Shown: positions 1-6,643, counted from the stretch's first letter. The stretch is DNA of 9,771 nucleotides from Spirochaetota bacterium (GCA_023406985.1 JAEXTK010000254.1:1-9771), one strand, 5' to 3'. Numbers and translations: made by a program. The notes: generated by a model from the letters alone, not told the origin.

Positions 1-37
1 CCCCCCCCCCGCCCCCCCCCCCCCCCCCCCCGCCCCC
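1..37. repeat. Near-homopolymeric C tract at the left edge (G tract on minus strand)
   Basis: The first 37 bases are C except for G at 11 and 32. On the minus strand this is a G run inside the open frame of rsmE, encoding twelve consecutive glycines (codons 79-90). It sits at the very end of the window. Two explanations are possible. It may be a real Gly-rich linker whose G run stopped assembly, or a poly-G read-end artefact of two-colour sequencing carried into a contig end. The sequence just inside it (38-70) is already G/C-rich and codes for Gly, Ala and Arg, so part of it may be genuine. Confidence 0.9.
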
Positions 38-271
38 GTTTGCCGCCCGGCCGCCCGCGGGCCCGCCCGACTCCCGCTCGACGCGCGCCAGGAGGGACGA
101 GGGGCCGACCGTCGCGATGACCGCGACGGCCTCTTCGCCTGAGGGCAAGAGGGCGCGGAACCGGTCTCCCGGTCCGAGCCTGAGCACGCGCGCGATGTAC
201 CGGAAATCCTTTCCCGAAAGACGAAGGAGGCCGTCCGCGGACGGCCCCTCTTCCAGGATGAAACGCCGCAC
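1..271 (-). CDS. rsmE: 16S rRNA (uracil1498-N3)-methyltransferase RsmE, N-terminal part only
   Basis: RsmE methylates U1498 of 16S rRNA in the 30S subunit using S-adenosylmethionine. Only the first 90 codons are in the window, so the C-terminal SPOUT methyltransferase domain lies beyond the left edge. The N-terminus reads VRRFILEEG, followed by a Leu-Ser-Gly-Lys-Asp-Phe-Arg-Tyr-Ile stretch, RVLRLGPGDRF and a short beta-rich segment up to about residue 70. This is the layout of the RsmE PUA-like RNA-binding domain (RRFxx, then H/Y-x-x-x-VLR-x-x-x-GD). GTG at 271 is the only plausible start, because the ctpA stop codon lies in the same frame five codons upstream. No clear Shine-Dalgarno sequence precedes it, so translation is probably coupled to ctpA, whose stop is 15 nt away. 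Residues 65-90 become Gly/Ala/Arg-rich and end in a glycine run, roughly where the linker between the two domains is expected. Family assignment is fairly secure; the glycine run may not be real. Confidence 0.72.
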   Translation of the reverse strand, partial: MRRFILEEGPSADGLLRLSGKDFRYIARVLRLGPGDRFRALLPSGEEAVAVIATVGPSSLLARVERESGGPAGGRAANGGGGGGGGGGGG

Positions 272-286
272 GGGAGCGGAACCGCG

Positions 287-1861
287 TCAGTCGACCGGGG
301 CCAAGGGTTTCGTCTTGGCTTCCGCCGGTCCCGTTCCGGCCGTACCCTCGGCGACCGCAGCCCGCTCCGCCGCGGTCTTCGCCTCGTCCTGCAGGACCTT
401 GAGGGTCTTGGCGCCCTTCATCAGTTGGGCGTACCGGCCTCCGCGCAACAGATCCACGGCGGCCTGGAGCTGGGTATCGTACTCCAGGTCGTAGACCGGC
501 GCGATCGTGGTCCGGTTCCGCTCGTCGCGCACGAGGCGTTTCAGGAGGGTCTCGTCCAACTGGTAGGTCGCCGCGAGGTCCTTCACGAAGGCTGCTGTGC
601 GGGCCGCGGAGGCCTCCGGCTCAGCCTTCACGAACGCGGGGATCTTGGCGTCGCCGATGAGGCGGTTGAGGCTCTCCGCCTCCTTGTCCGAGAACTCGGG
701 GAATTTCACTTCCAGGTCGGGGGGAATGCCGACCTTGTCGATGTTGACGTCGCTCGGGGTGTAATAGCGCGAGGTGGTGATCTTGAAGCCGGCGGCGTCG
801 ATGGGATAGACCTGCTGGACCGACCCCTTGCCGAAGGACTTCTCGCCCACGAGGTAGGCGCGGCCGCGATCCTTGAGCGCCCCCGCGACGATCTCCGAGG
901 CCGAGGCGGAACCGCGGTTGATGAGCACCACCACCGGCACGTCCTTGGAGATGATGGTCTTGCTCTTCGCGGTGAATACGGCGTTCTCGCCGGGGATGCG
1001 GGACTTGGTGGAAACCACGACGCCGCCGTCCAGGAAGAAGTCCGAAACCCCGATGGCGGCCTGCAGGAGCCCGCCGTAATTGTTGCGGAGATCCACGACC
1101 ACGGCCTTGGCGTTCTTGGCGTTGAAGGATTCCAGCGCGTCGCCGACCCGCTCGGTCGTCATCGGCGTGAAGGTGGTGATGCGCAGGTAGCCGATGTCGC
1201 CGATCATCGCGCTCTTGACGGTCGGCACCTCGATCACGGCGCGCGTGAGCTTCACCGGGAATTCGAGCTTGTCGCCCCTGCGGATCAGGATCTGGACCTC
1301 GGTCCCCGGCACGCCGCGCAGGCGGGCGAGGACCTGGTCCATCGTGAGCGGCTCGGTGGACTCGCCGTCGATGCTGACGATGAAATCGCCGGGGTTGATG
1401 CCGGCCCGCCAGCCGGGCGTATCCTCGATGGGGGAGGCCACCTCGACCCAGGCGGGCCGGCCGTCTTTCGGGGGCTCGGTGGGCTTCGTGATGTAGAGCC
1501 CCACGCCGCCGAAACTGCCTTGGGTGGTATCGTTGAGGTCGGCCATATCGGACTCCGCGAGGAAGACCGAATGGGGGTCGCCGAGGGCCTCGAACATGCC
1601 CTTCATGGCTCCCTCGTAGAGCTTCTTCGCCTCGACCTCGTCCACGTAGTGGCGCTGCACGAAGTCGAAGACGTTCTGGATGATGAGCGCGTACCGACGG
1701 CTCTCGGCGACCGAGCCGCCCTGATCGGCGTTCTCCGCTCGGGCGGGGGGCACCGAGGCGAGGACGAACAGGAGGCAGAAGGCGAACGTCGAGGCGATCC
1801 AGACGAACGAAAGGGGGAATCGTCGGGCCTGACGGGGAGGCCGCGTGGGGAGCTCGTTCAT
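287..1861 (-). CDS. ctpA: S41A carboxyl-terminal processing protease (CtpA/Prc type)
   Basis: This is a 524-residue exported serine protease of the C-terminal processing family, which trims or degrades envelope proteins from their C-termini. The N-terminus has a basic start (RPPRQARR), a hydrophobic stretch at about 17-37 and an Ala-x-Ala-type site near 40-42 (ARA), so it is a signal peptide or signal anchor. Conserved helices at 55-110 (FDFVQRHYVDEV, GDPHSVFL) precede a PDZ domain at about 115-205 (SFGGVGLYI, GINPGDFIVSIDG). The protease core covers about 210-390. The Ser-Lys dyad is S320 in GSASASEIVAGALKD and K345 in KSFGKGSVQQ; their 25-residue spacing is the family norm. The family's DLRNNPGG motif reads DLRNNYGG here (257-264). 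The C-terminal domain carries the usual DLEYDTQL (458-465) and ends in an Ala/Lys-rich tail (about 484-524). ATG at 1861 is chosen because it starts directly before the signal sequence and a strong promoter ends 6 nt upstream. The substrate cannot be told from the sequence. rsmE follows in the same operon. Confidence 0.95.
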   Translation of the reverse strand: MNELPTRPPRQARRFPLSFVWIASTFAFCLLFVLASVPPARAENADQGGSVAESRRYALIIQNVFDFVQRHYVDEVEAKKLYEGAMKGMFEALGDPHSVFLAESDMADLNDTTQGSFGGVGLYITKPTEPPKDGRPAWVEVASPIEDTPGWRAGINPGDFIVSIDGESTEPLTMDQVLARLRGVPGTEVQILIRRGDKLEFPVKLTRAVIEVPTVKSAMIGDIGYLRITTFTPMTTERVGDALESFNAKNAKAVVVDLRNNYGGLLQAAIGVSDFFLDGGVVVSTKSRIPGENAVFTAKSKTIISKDVPVVVLINRGSASASEIVAGALKDRGRAYLVGEKSFGKGSVQQVYPIDAAGFKITTSRYYTPSDVNIDKVGIPPDLEVKFPEFSDKEAESLNRLIGDAKIPAFVKAEPEASAARTAAFVKDLAATYQLDETLLKRLVRDERNRTTIAPVYDLEYDTQLQAAVDLLRGGRYAQLMKGAKTLKVLQDEAKTAAERAAVAEGTAGTGPAEAKTKPLAPVD

Positions 1862-1867
1862 GGTTCC

Positions 1868-1895
1868 ATTCTAGGAAGGGTCCGGCCTTTGTCAA
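1868..1895 (-). promoter_or_regulatory. Sigma-70-type promoter of ctpA, predicted to give a leaderless mRNA
   Basis: On the minus strand, -35 TTGACA (1895-1890, perfect consensus), a 16-bp spacer and -10 TAGAAT (1873-1868, five of six) are seen. The -10 ends 6 nt before the ctpA ATG at 1861. Transcription normally starts 6-8 nt after the -10, so the first base of the mRNA should be at or within a base or two of the start codon. No Shine-Dalgarno sequence at a usual distance is present; GGAA lies only 2 nt from the ATG. Confidence 0.75.
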
Positions 1896-1909
1896 CTACC
1901 GGAAACCCC

Positions 1910-1938
1910 TTGACCGCCGCAGGGTATCAACGTAGAGT
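1910..1938 (+). promoter_or_regulatory. Sigma-70-type promoter of the rightward operon, predicted leaderless
   Basis: -35 TTGACC (1910-1915, five of six), a 17-bp spacer and -10 TAGAGT (1933-1938, four of six) are seen. The -10 ends 7 nt before the ATG at 1946, so the predicted transcription start is on or next to the start codon. It is divergent from the ctpA promoter. The two -35 boxes are 14 bp apart and face away from each other, so two polymerases could hardly bind together and the two transcripts may compete. Confidence 0.6.
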
Positions 1939-1945
1939 TTCCGCT

Positions 1946-2533
1946 ATGGGTTCCCGACGGTCGCTTCGCTTCCTCCTTTTCGTCTTCGATGCGCTCCGTT
2001 TGGTGGCCGTCGTCAGCGTCCTCTCCGCTCTGCGCGCCCTCTTTTCCGGTCCCGGCGGGGCCTCGTTCGGCGTGCCCGCGGTGGCCTTCGCGGCCCCGCA
2101 GGCGCTCTTTCCGCTCATGGCGCTCTTCTCCTGGCTCGACCCGGAGCGCTACGCGCCCTATCCGCCCCTCTACGCCGCGGGGAAGGCGATCTCCGCGGCG
2201 GCCCTCGTCGCCTGGCTCATCGACTCAGCGGACGACGCGCTCCTGGCGCTGGGACTCGGAAACACCGGCGTCGTCCTGCTCGTCGCGGTAGCGGCCTTGG
2301 TGCTCCTCTACGACCTCGTCTCCGCGGGGCTGGCCGTTTACCTGGTGCGCCGCGACGCGGAGGCCGCGGCTTCCGCATCCGTCCCGGTTTCCGCGCCCGT
2401 CGCGGCTTCCGCTTCCGGGCCGGCCTCGGCGCCCGCGCCGGCGGAGCGGCCCGCGGCCGTGCCCATCGAGACGGTGAGCGAAGCGATTCCTCCCGCCGGA
2501 GCCGGACCGGCCGATGCGCGAGGGGGCGCCTGA
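1946..2533 (+). CDS. Small multi-pass membrane protein of unknown function
   Basis: A protein of 195 residues that I do not recognise. After a basic N-terminus (MGSRRSLR) there are four hydrophobic segments, at about 8-33, 44-64, 79-93 and 107-134. A low-complexity tail rich in Ala, Ser and Pro follows (about 137-195), which by the positive-inside rule (VRRD at 134-137) is probably cytoplasmic. The tail contains two tandem 12-residue repeats. The open frame extends far upstream, antisense to ctpA, but ATG at 1946 is the sensible start: it gives a membrane-protein N-terminus and lies just after a promoter. Its stop overlaps the start of the MinD-like gene by one base (TGATG), so the two are translationally coupled. 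That suggests the membrane protein may anchor or partner the ATPase, but this is inference from position only. Confidence 0.75.
   Translation: MGSRRSLRFLLFVFDALRLVAVVSVLSALRALFSGPGGASFGVPAVAFAAPQALFPLMALFSWLDPERYAPYPPLYAAGKAISAAALVAWLIDSADDALLALGLGNTGVVLLVAVAALVLLYDLVSAGLAVYLVRRDAEAAASASVPVSAPVAASASGPASAPAPAERPAAVPIETVSEAIPPAGAGPADARGGA
2366..2437 (+). repeat. Tandem 12-codon imperfect repeat (two copies) in the membrane protein's tail
   Basis: Two adjacent 36-bp units, 2366-2401 and 2402-2437, match at 28 of 36 bases and 9 of 12 residues (AASASVPVSAPV then AASASGPASAPA). Both begin with GCGGCTTCCGC. The repeat is in frame and lengthens a flexible Ala/Ser/Pro linker. It probably arose by in-frame duplication and then diverged. 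Confidence 0.85.
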
Positions 2534-3672
2534 TGCGCATACTTCCGATCGCGAGCGGCAAGGGCGGCGTCGGCAAATCGCTCGTGGCCGCCAACCTGTC
2601 GGTGGCGCTCGCCCAGGCGGGGAAGCGGGTCGTCCTGGCCGACCTGGACCTCGGCGCTTCCAACCTCCACCTCATCATCGGCCACCGCGCCCCCCGCATG
2701 GGCATCGGCACCTTCCTGAACGATTCCCGTTCGGACTTCGACCAGGTGGTGGCGGACACCGACATCCCGAACCTCCGCTTCATCCCCGGCGACGCGGAGA
2801 TTCCCGGCAGCGCCAACCTCAAACCGGCCCAGAAGAACGCCCTGGCGCGTCGCCTCCTCGGCCTGGACGCCGACGTGCTCGTGCTCGACCTGGGCGCCGG
2901 CACCCACCAATCCATACTCGATTTCTTCCTATTATCCGGTCAGGGCATCGTCGTCACGGCGCCGACGGTGACGGCCACCCTCAACGCCTACCTCTTCCTC
3001 AAGAACGCCGTATTCCGGCTCATGTATTCTTCCTTCGCCAAGGGGTCCGCGGCCTTCGAGTACCTGGAGAGGCTGCGCAAGGACGGTACGAGCCTCCAGA
3101 AGCTCTACGTGCCCAAGCTCATGGAAGCCGTCGCGGCCATCGACCCGACCTCCTGGAGGAAGCTCAAGGATCGGCTCGCCCTCTTCCATCCGCGCCTCAT
3201 CATGAACATGATCGAGGATCCGAAGGACGCCGAGAAGGCGCAGAAGATCCGGCGCTCCTGCGCGGAATACCTGGACCTCCAACTGGAGCACCTCGGCGTC
3301 ATCTACCGCGACTCCCTCCAGGACATGGCCCTTTCCGCGCGCCTGCCCATCGTCCTCTACAAGCCGCAATCCATCCTTTCGCAGGCCGTCTACCGCATCG
3401 CCGACAAGGTGATGCAGTCCGAAGAGGACGCGCTCCCGTTGGAGGGCCGCTCCATCGAGGAAAGTTTCCAGGAGGCCAGCCTGGAAGCCGAGGTGGACTT
3501 CGAATCGAAACTGGGATACGTGGAGGAACTCCTCCATTGCGGCGCCCTCTCCCAGGGGGACCTCATAGAGACCGTGAAGAGCCAACAGTTCGAAATTTCC
3601 CAGCTCCGCAAGGAGAACCTCTTCCTGAAGAGCAAGCTGGCCAAAGCCCTCACCCAGGGCTTCAAGCCGTAA
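2533..3672 (+). CDS. MinD/ParA/FlhG-like deviant Walker A ATPase with coiled-coil tail
   Basis: A 379-residue ATPase of the SIMIBI MinD/ParA group, which cycle between monomer and ATP-bound dimer to position partner proteins at membranes, poles or DNA. The deviant Walker A is SGKGGVGKS at 8-16, with signature lysine K10 and P-loop K15. The switch I region is LADLDLGASN (35-44, D37 and D39), and the Walker B-like strand is VLVLDLGAG (115-123, D119). The loop TAPTVTATLNAY (142-153) resembles the MinD/FlhG T-E-P-T-x-x-x-D-A-Y segment. A mostly helical insertion at about 166-217 precedes LIMNM (222-226). The tail is acidic (about 305-340), then forms a heptad-patterned coiled coil (about 345-373); no basic amphipathic MinD-type targeting helix is evident. 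MinD and FlhG are usually about 260-300 residues, so this one is long. An AGGGGG ribosome site (2521-2526) sits 6 nt before the ATG. The start overlaps the upstream stop, and fapA follows after 19 nt. The exact subfamily is uncertain: neither minC/minE nor flhF is adjacent. Confidence 0.88.
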   Translation: MRILPIASGKGGVGKSLVAANLSVALAQAGKRVVLADLDLGASNLHLIIGHRAPRMGIGTFLNDSRSDFDQVVADTDIPNLRFIPGDAEIPGSANLKPAQKNALARRLLGLDADVLVLDLGAGTHQSILDFFLLSGQGIVVTAPTVTATLNAYLFLKNAVFRLMYSSFAKGSAAFEYLERLRKDGTSLQKLYVPKLMEAVAAIDPTSWRKLKDRLALFHPRLIMNMIEDPKDAEKAQKIRRSCAEYLDLQLEHLGVIYRDSLQDMALSARLPIVLYKPQSILSQAVYRIADKVMQSEEDALPLEGRSIEESFQEASLEAEVDFESKLGYVEELLHCGALSQGDLIETVKSQQFEISQLRKENLFLKSKLAKALTQGFKP

Positions 3673-3691
3673 CGCCCGAACGGAGTCGAGG

Positions 3692-6628
3692 ATGACGGGC
3701 ACCATCGTCAAAGGCACGCTCAGGATAGAAACGGACATCGACGAGGCGGAAGCGCGGGCGGTTTTTACCCCCGACCATACGGGTCGCGAGTGGGACGTCG
3801 CGTCCGTCCTCAAGCTGCTCGGCGAGTCGCACCTCACGCCCCTGCCTGTGCAGCGATCGGTGGAAGACCTCCTCCTCAAGTGGGCGAAAACCAAGGAAAC
3901 CGCGACGGCCGTCGTCGCGCGCGGCGTTCCTCCGCAGCCGCCGACCGGCGAACGGGTCGCGTGGACGGACCATCCCGTCCCCGCGGATATCGCGGACCTC
4001 GTCAAGGAAACCCTCGCGCGCGCCGCGCCGCCGGAGCTGTACCGCATCCGCGTGGAAAAGCGGAAACTGGAAACCGTCGTCGCCAAGCCGAACCCCCTGC
4101 CCTTCCTCCCCCCGAAGAAGGAGATCGTCGTCACCTGGGACAAGCAGGAGATCCGGGAGCCGGTCATCTTCGACCCTACGGTTCAGGAGGTGGCCTACGT
4201 CGATCGGGGCGTCAAGCTCGGCACGACGTTCCCGCCCAAGCCGGGCAAACCGGGCAAGAGCGTCTTCGGGAAACCCTTGAACGCCAACATGGCGGGCGAC
4301 GGCCTCTTCCTCCTCGGGGAAGGACTGGAACGCGAGCGGAACGAGCTCCGGTCCACGGTCTCCGGCATCCTCCGGATCGGCTCCAACTGGGCGGACATCG
4401 TCCCGCTCGCCCGGCCCGTCTGGAAGGTGGAGCCGGTCGGGGAAGGCGCGACCATCGCGCTCACCTACGAGCCGGGCGACCGCCGCATCCCGCCGCCCCT
4501 CGCGACGGACATCCTCGCCGCGGCGGTGGCGCTCGGCGCCGCCGAGGGCGACCTCATCACCGCCGACGAGGTGAAGGACGCCTTGGACCGCGCGGCCCGC
4601 ACCGCGGAGTCCCTGTACGCGTTCCCGCTTTCCCGCAAGAAGGAAGCGGTCGCGCGGGTGGACATCTCGAGCGACGACTTGCGCGCGACCCTGTACCTCC
4701 GCAAGGGCGTGGCCGGGGCCGCGCCGTTGGAACTCCGCGCCGTTTCCGAGGCGATCCGGAATTCGCGCGTGCGCGGCTTCAAGGCGGAAAAGATCAAGGC
4801 CGACATCCTCGCCTTCTTCAAGGGCGCGGACGTCGAATTGAGCGATTACCTCCTCGTGGAGGGAACGGCCCCCAAACGCGGCAAGGACCGGGAAATCCAG
4901 GTCTCCGTCATGTTCCTCGCCGAAGAGTACCGGAACGAACTCGTGGGGCGCCTCATGTCCAACATGAAGGCCGATATCCCCTCCGATCCCGCCAACTTCT
5001 TCCCCGCCGACGAGGCGACCCACGCGGCGTACGTCGATCAAGGCGCGCGGATCGCCGTCGTCACCCAGCCTCCGGCCGGAGCCGACGGCGTGGACGTATT
5101 CGGGAATCGGCTGGCCGGGCTACCCGGCAACGACCCCGACATCCGGCTCATGGACGGCCTGCGGATGTCCCGCAACGAGATCGTCGCCGACATCGGCGGC
5201 GTCCTCCTCGTCAAGCGGGAGGGCTCCGCCTTCGCGGGCAGGATCGTCCCCTACAAGGACGCGAAGATCGGGGTGCGCGTCCAGGACGACGGCATGAAGG
5301 CCTTCCTCGACCTGGAGCGGGAGACCGGCGCGGGGAAACCGCTCACCGCCGAGGCGGTGTCCGCCGCGATCGCCGAAGCCGGGGTCGTCCGCGGCCTTGA
5401 CGGCGGCGCCGTCGCCGACGCCATCCTGAAGGCCCTGGAGGAAGGGACCTGCGCCGACACGGTCATCGCGACGGGCGAGCCGCCCGTGGAGGGCGGCGGC
5501 ACCGCCATCGCGTGGCTCGTCAAGCTCGCCGACGGCAAGGGCGTCTCCCTGCGCGAGGACGGGCACGCCGACTTCAAGAACCAGAACCGGTTCACCGCGG
5601 TGAACGAGGGAACGCCGATCGCCGAAGTGGTGCGCCAGGGAGAGTCCGGCCGGGCCGGCTTCGACGTGACCGGCAAGCTCCTGGAGCCGGGCAAGGGCGC
5701 GTCGGTGGCGATCACCCACGACGACTCGGTACGGGAAGAACCCACGGAAAAGGGAGTCCGTTTCGTGGCCGCCAAAACGGGCGAGCTGACCTTCGACGGG
5801 GTTTCGGTGAGCGTGAACCCGCTCCATATCGTCAACGGCGACGTCGGGCCCGGGACGGGAAACGTCAACTTCCCCGGCGAGGTCCGGATCGCGGGCTCCG
5901 TGGCCGCGGGCTTCGCGGTCATCGGGGCCGGAAACGTGACCCTAGCCGGCTCGGCGGAATCCGCGCTGGTATCCTCGGGCGGCAAAGCCGTCATCGCCCA
6001 GGGCGTCATCGGGGCGGGCAAGGGCATCGTCCGCGCGCGGCTCGGCATCGACGCGCTCTTCGTGGAGCAGGCCACCCTCCTCGCGGTGGAGGACATTCGG
6101 GTCAAGAGCGGCTGCCTCCAGTGCCAGATCAAGACGAACGGCAAGCTCCGCCTGATCGGCGAAAAAGGCCACCTCATCGGGGGATTCTGCCGGGCGCGGA
6201 GCGGCGTGGAAGCGGCGAACATCGGGTCCGAACGCGGCACGCGCACGGAGATCTCGTTCGGGCAGGACTACCTCGTGAAGGACCAGATCGAGGTGGCGGA
6301 ACGGGAAACCGACAAGCTCAAGAAGACCCTCATGGACCTGAACGCCAAGCTGCAGCAACTGGAGGGGACGGGCGCGAATCTGGACGCGGCGCGGGCGGAG
6401 AAAGTCAGGCTCATGAAGCACCTGGAAAAGCAGGGCATCCGCCTTTTTACGCTCCGCGAGAAGTTCGAGGAGCACCACCATTCCGAGATCAGGGTCCGGG
6501 GGACCATCTTCCCGGGGGTCGTCATGGAGAGCCACGGCCGCTACTATGAGATCAAGCAGAAGCGGAGCCAGGTGGTCTTCGTCTTCGATCGAGAAATCGG
6601 CCGTATCCAGGAAAAACCGCTCAAATAG
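3692..6628 (+). CDS. Large FapA/DUF342 protein with multiplied N-terminal modules
   Basis: A 978-residue protein of the FapA (DUF342, 'flagellar assembly protein A') family; members are typically about 450-700 residues. A Vibrio FapA has been linked to polar flagellation, but most members are uncharacterised. The C-terminal part is typical. A Gly-rich beta-helix region covers about 703-850 (NGDVGPGTGNVNF, VRIAGSV, LIGGFCRARSGVEAANIGS), a coiled coil follows (about 864-930), and a terminal beta segment closes the protein (RVRGTIFPGVVMES). The N-terminal two thirds hold serial copies of related units. An alpha/beta unit occurs near 6-86, 250-318, 323-395 and 525-602. A second unit with the pattern V-[DN]-x-G and then V/D-x-[FT]-G-[KN]-x-L occurs near 169-197, 447-475 and 637-665. 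C808, C811 and C833 cluster in the beta-helix. There is no signal peptide or membrane segment, so it is presumably cytoplasmic. GGAG (3682-3685) lies 6 nt before the ATG. Downstream of the MinD-like gene and upstream of lgt, it is probably co-transcribed with both. Family call is firm; role is unproven. Confidence 0.9.
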   Translation: MTGTIVKGTLRIETDIDEAEARAVFTPDHTGREWDVASVLKLLGESHLTPLPVQRSVEDLLLKWAKTKETATAVVARGVPPQPPTGERVAWTDHPVPADIADLVKETLARAAPPELYRIRVEKRKLETVVAKPNPLPFLPPKKEIVVTWDKQEIREPVIFDPTVQEVAYVDRGVKLGTTFPPKPGKPGKSVFGKPLNANMAGDGLFLLGEGLERERNELRSTVSGILRIGSNWADIVPLARPVWKVEPVGEGATIALTYEPGDRRIPPPLATDILAAAVALGAAEGDLITADEVKDALDRAARTAESLYAFPLSRKKEAVARVDISSDDLRATLYLRKGVAGAAPLELRAVSEAIRNSRVRGFKAEKIKADILAFFKGADVELSDYLLVEGTAPKRGKDREIQVSVMFLAEEYRNELVGRLMSNMKADIPSDPANFFPADEATHAAYVDQGARIAVVTQPPAGADGVDVFGNRLAGLPGNDPDIRLMDGLRMSRNEIVADIGGVLLVKREGSAFAGRIVPYKDAKIGVRVQDDGMKAFLDLERETGAGKPLTAEAVSAAIAEAGVVRGLDGGAVADAILKALEEGTCADTVIATGEPPVEGGGTAIAWLVKLADGKGVSLREDGHADFKNQNRFTAVNEGTPIAEVVRQGESGRAGFDVTGKLLEPGKGASVAITHDDSVREEPTEKGVRFVAAKTGELTFDGVSVSVNPLHIVNGDVGPGTGNVNFPGEVRIAGSVAAGFAVIGAGNVTLAGSAESALVSSGGKAVIAQGVIGAGKGIVRARLGIDALFVEQATLLAVEDIRVKSGCLQCQIKTNGKLRLIGEKGHLIGGFCRARSGVEAANIGSERGTRTEISFGQDYLVKDQIEVAERETDKLKKTLMDLNAKLQQLEGTGANLDAARAEKVRLMKHLEKQGIRLFTLREKFEEHHHSEIRVRGTIFPGVVMESHGRYYEIKQKRSQVVFVFDREIGRIQEKPLK

Positions 6629-6643
6629 GCGGTCGTTGAACAA

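Larger units (their letters stand above)
1862..1945. promoter_or_regulatory. Divergent intergenic promoter region
   Basis: This is the only divergent gap in the window, 84 bp, and noticeably less GC-rich than its surroundings. It contains the two back-to-back promoters described separately. The -35 boxes form an inverted repeat, GTCAA (1891-1895) and TTGAC (1910-1914), separated by 14 bp, which could also serve a symmetric regulator. No other operator-like palindrome or terminator is visible. Confidence 0.7.

Noticed and set aside
425..1945. Long open frame on the plus strand antisense to ctpA, continuous with the membrane-protein gene
   Set aside because: It is the complement of a clearly conserved S41 protease in high-GC DNA. 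Its translation is Gly/Arg/His/Asp/Val-rich with no family motif, and a promoter followed by ATG 1946 explains the real gene.
3662..5041. 459-codon minus-strand frame opposite fapA
   Set aside because: Shadow of fapA: composition is Arg/Gly/Asp/Val-rich and it has no ribosome site, and fapA is supported by family motifs and a Shine-Dalgarno sequence.
5120..5827. Minus-strand frames within fapA, as possible overlapping genes
   Set aside because: Several frames are open at once here because of GC bias; only the fapA frame gives coherent motifs.
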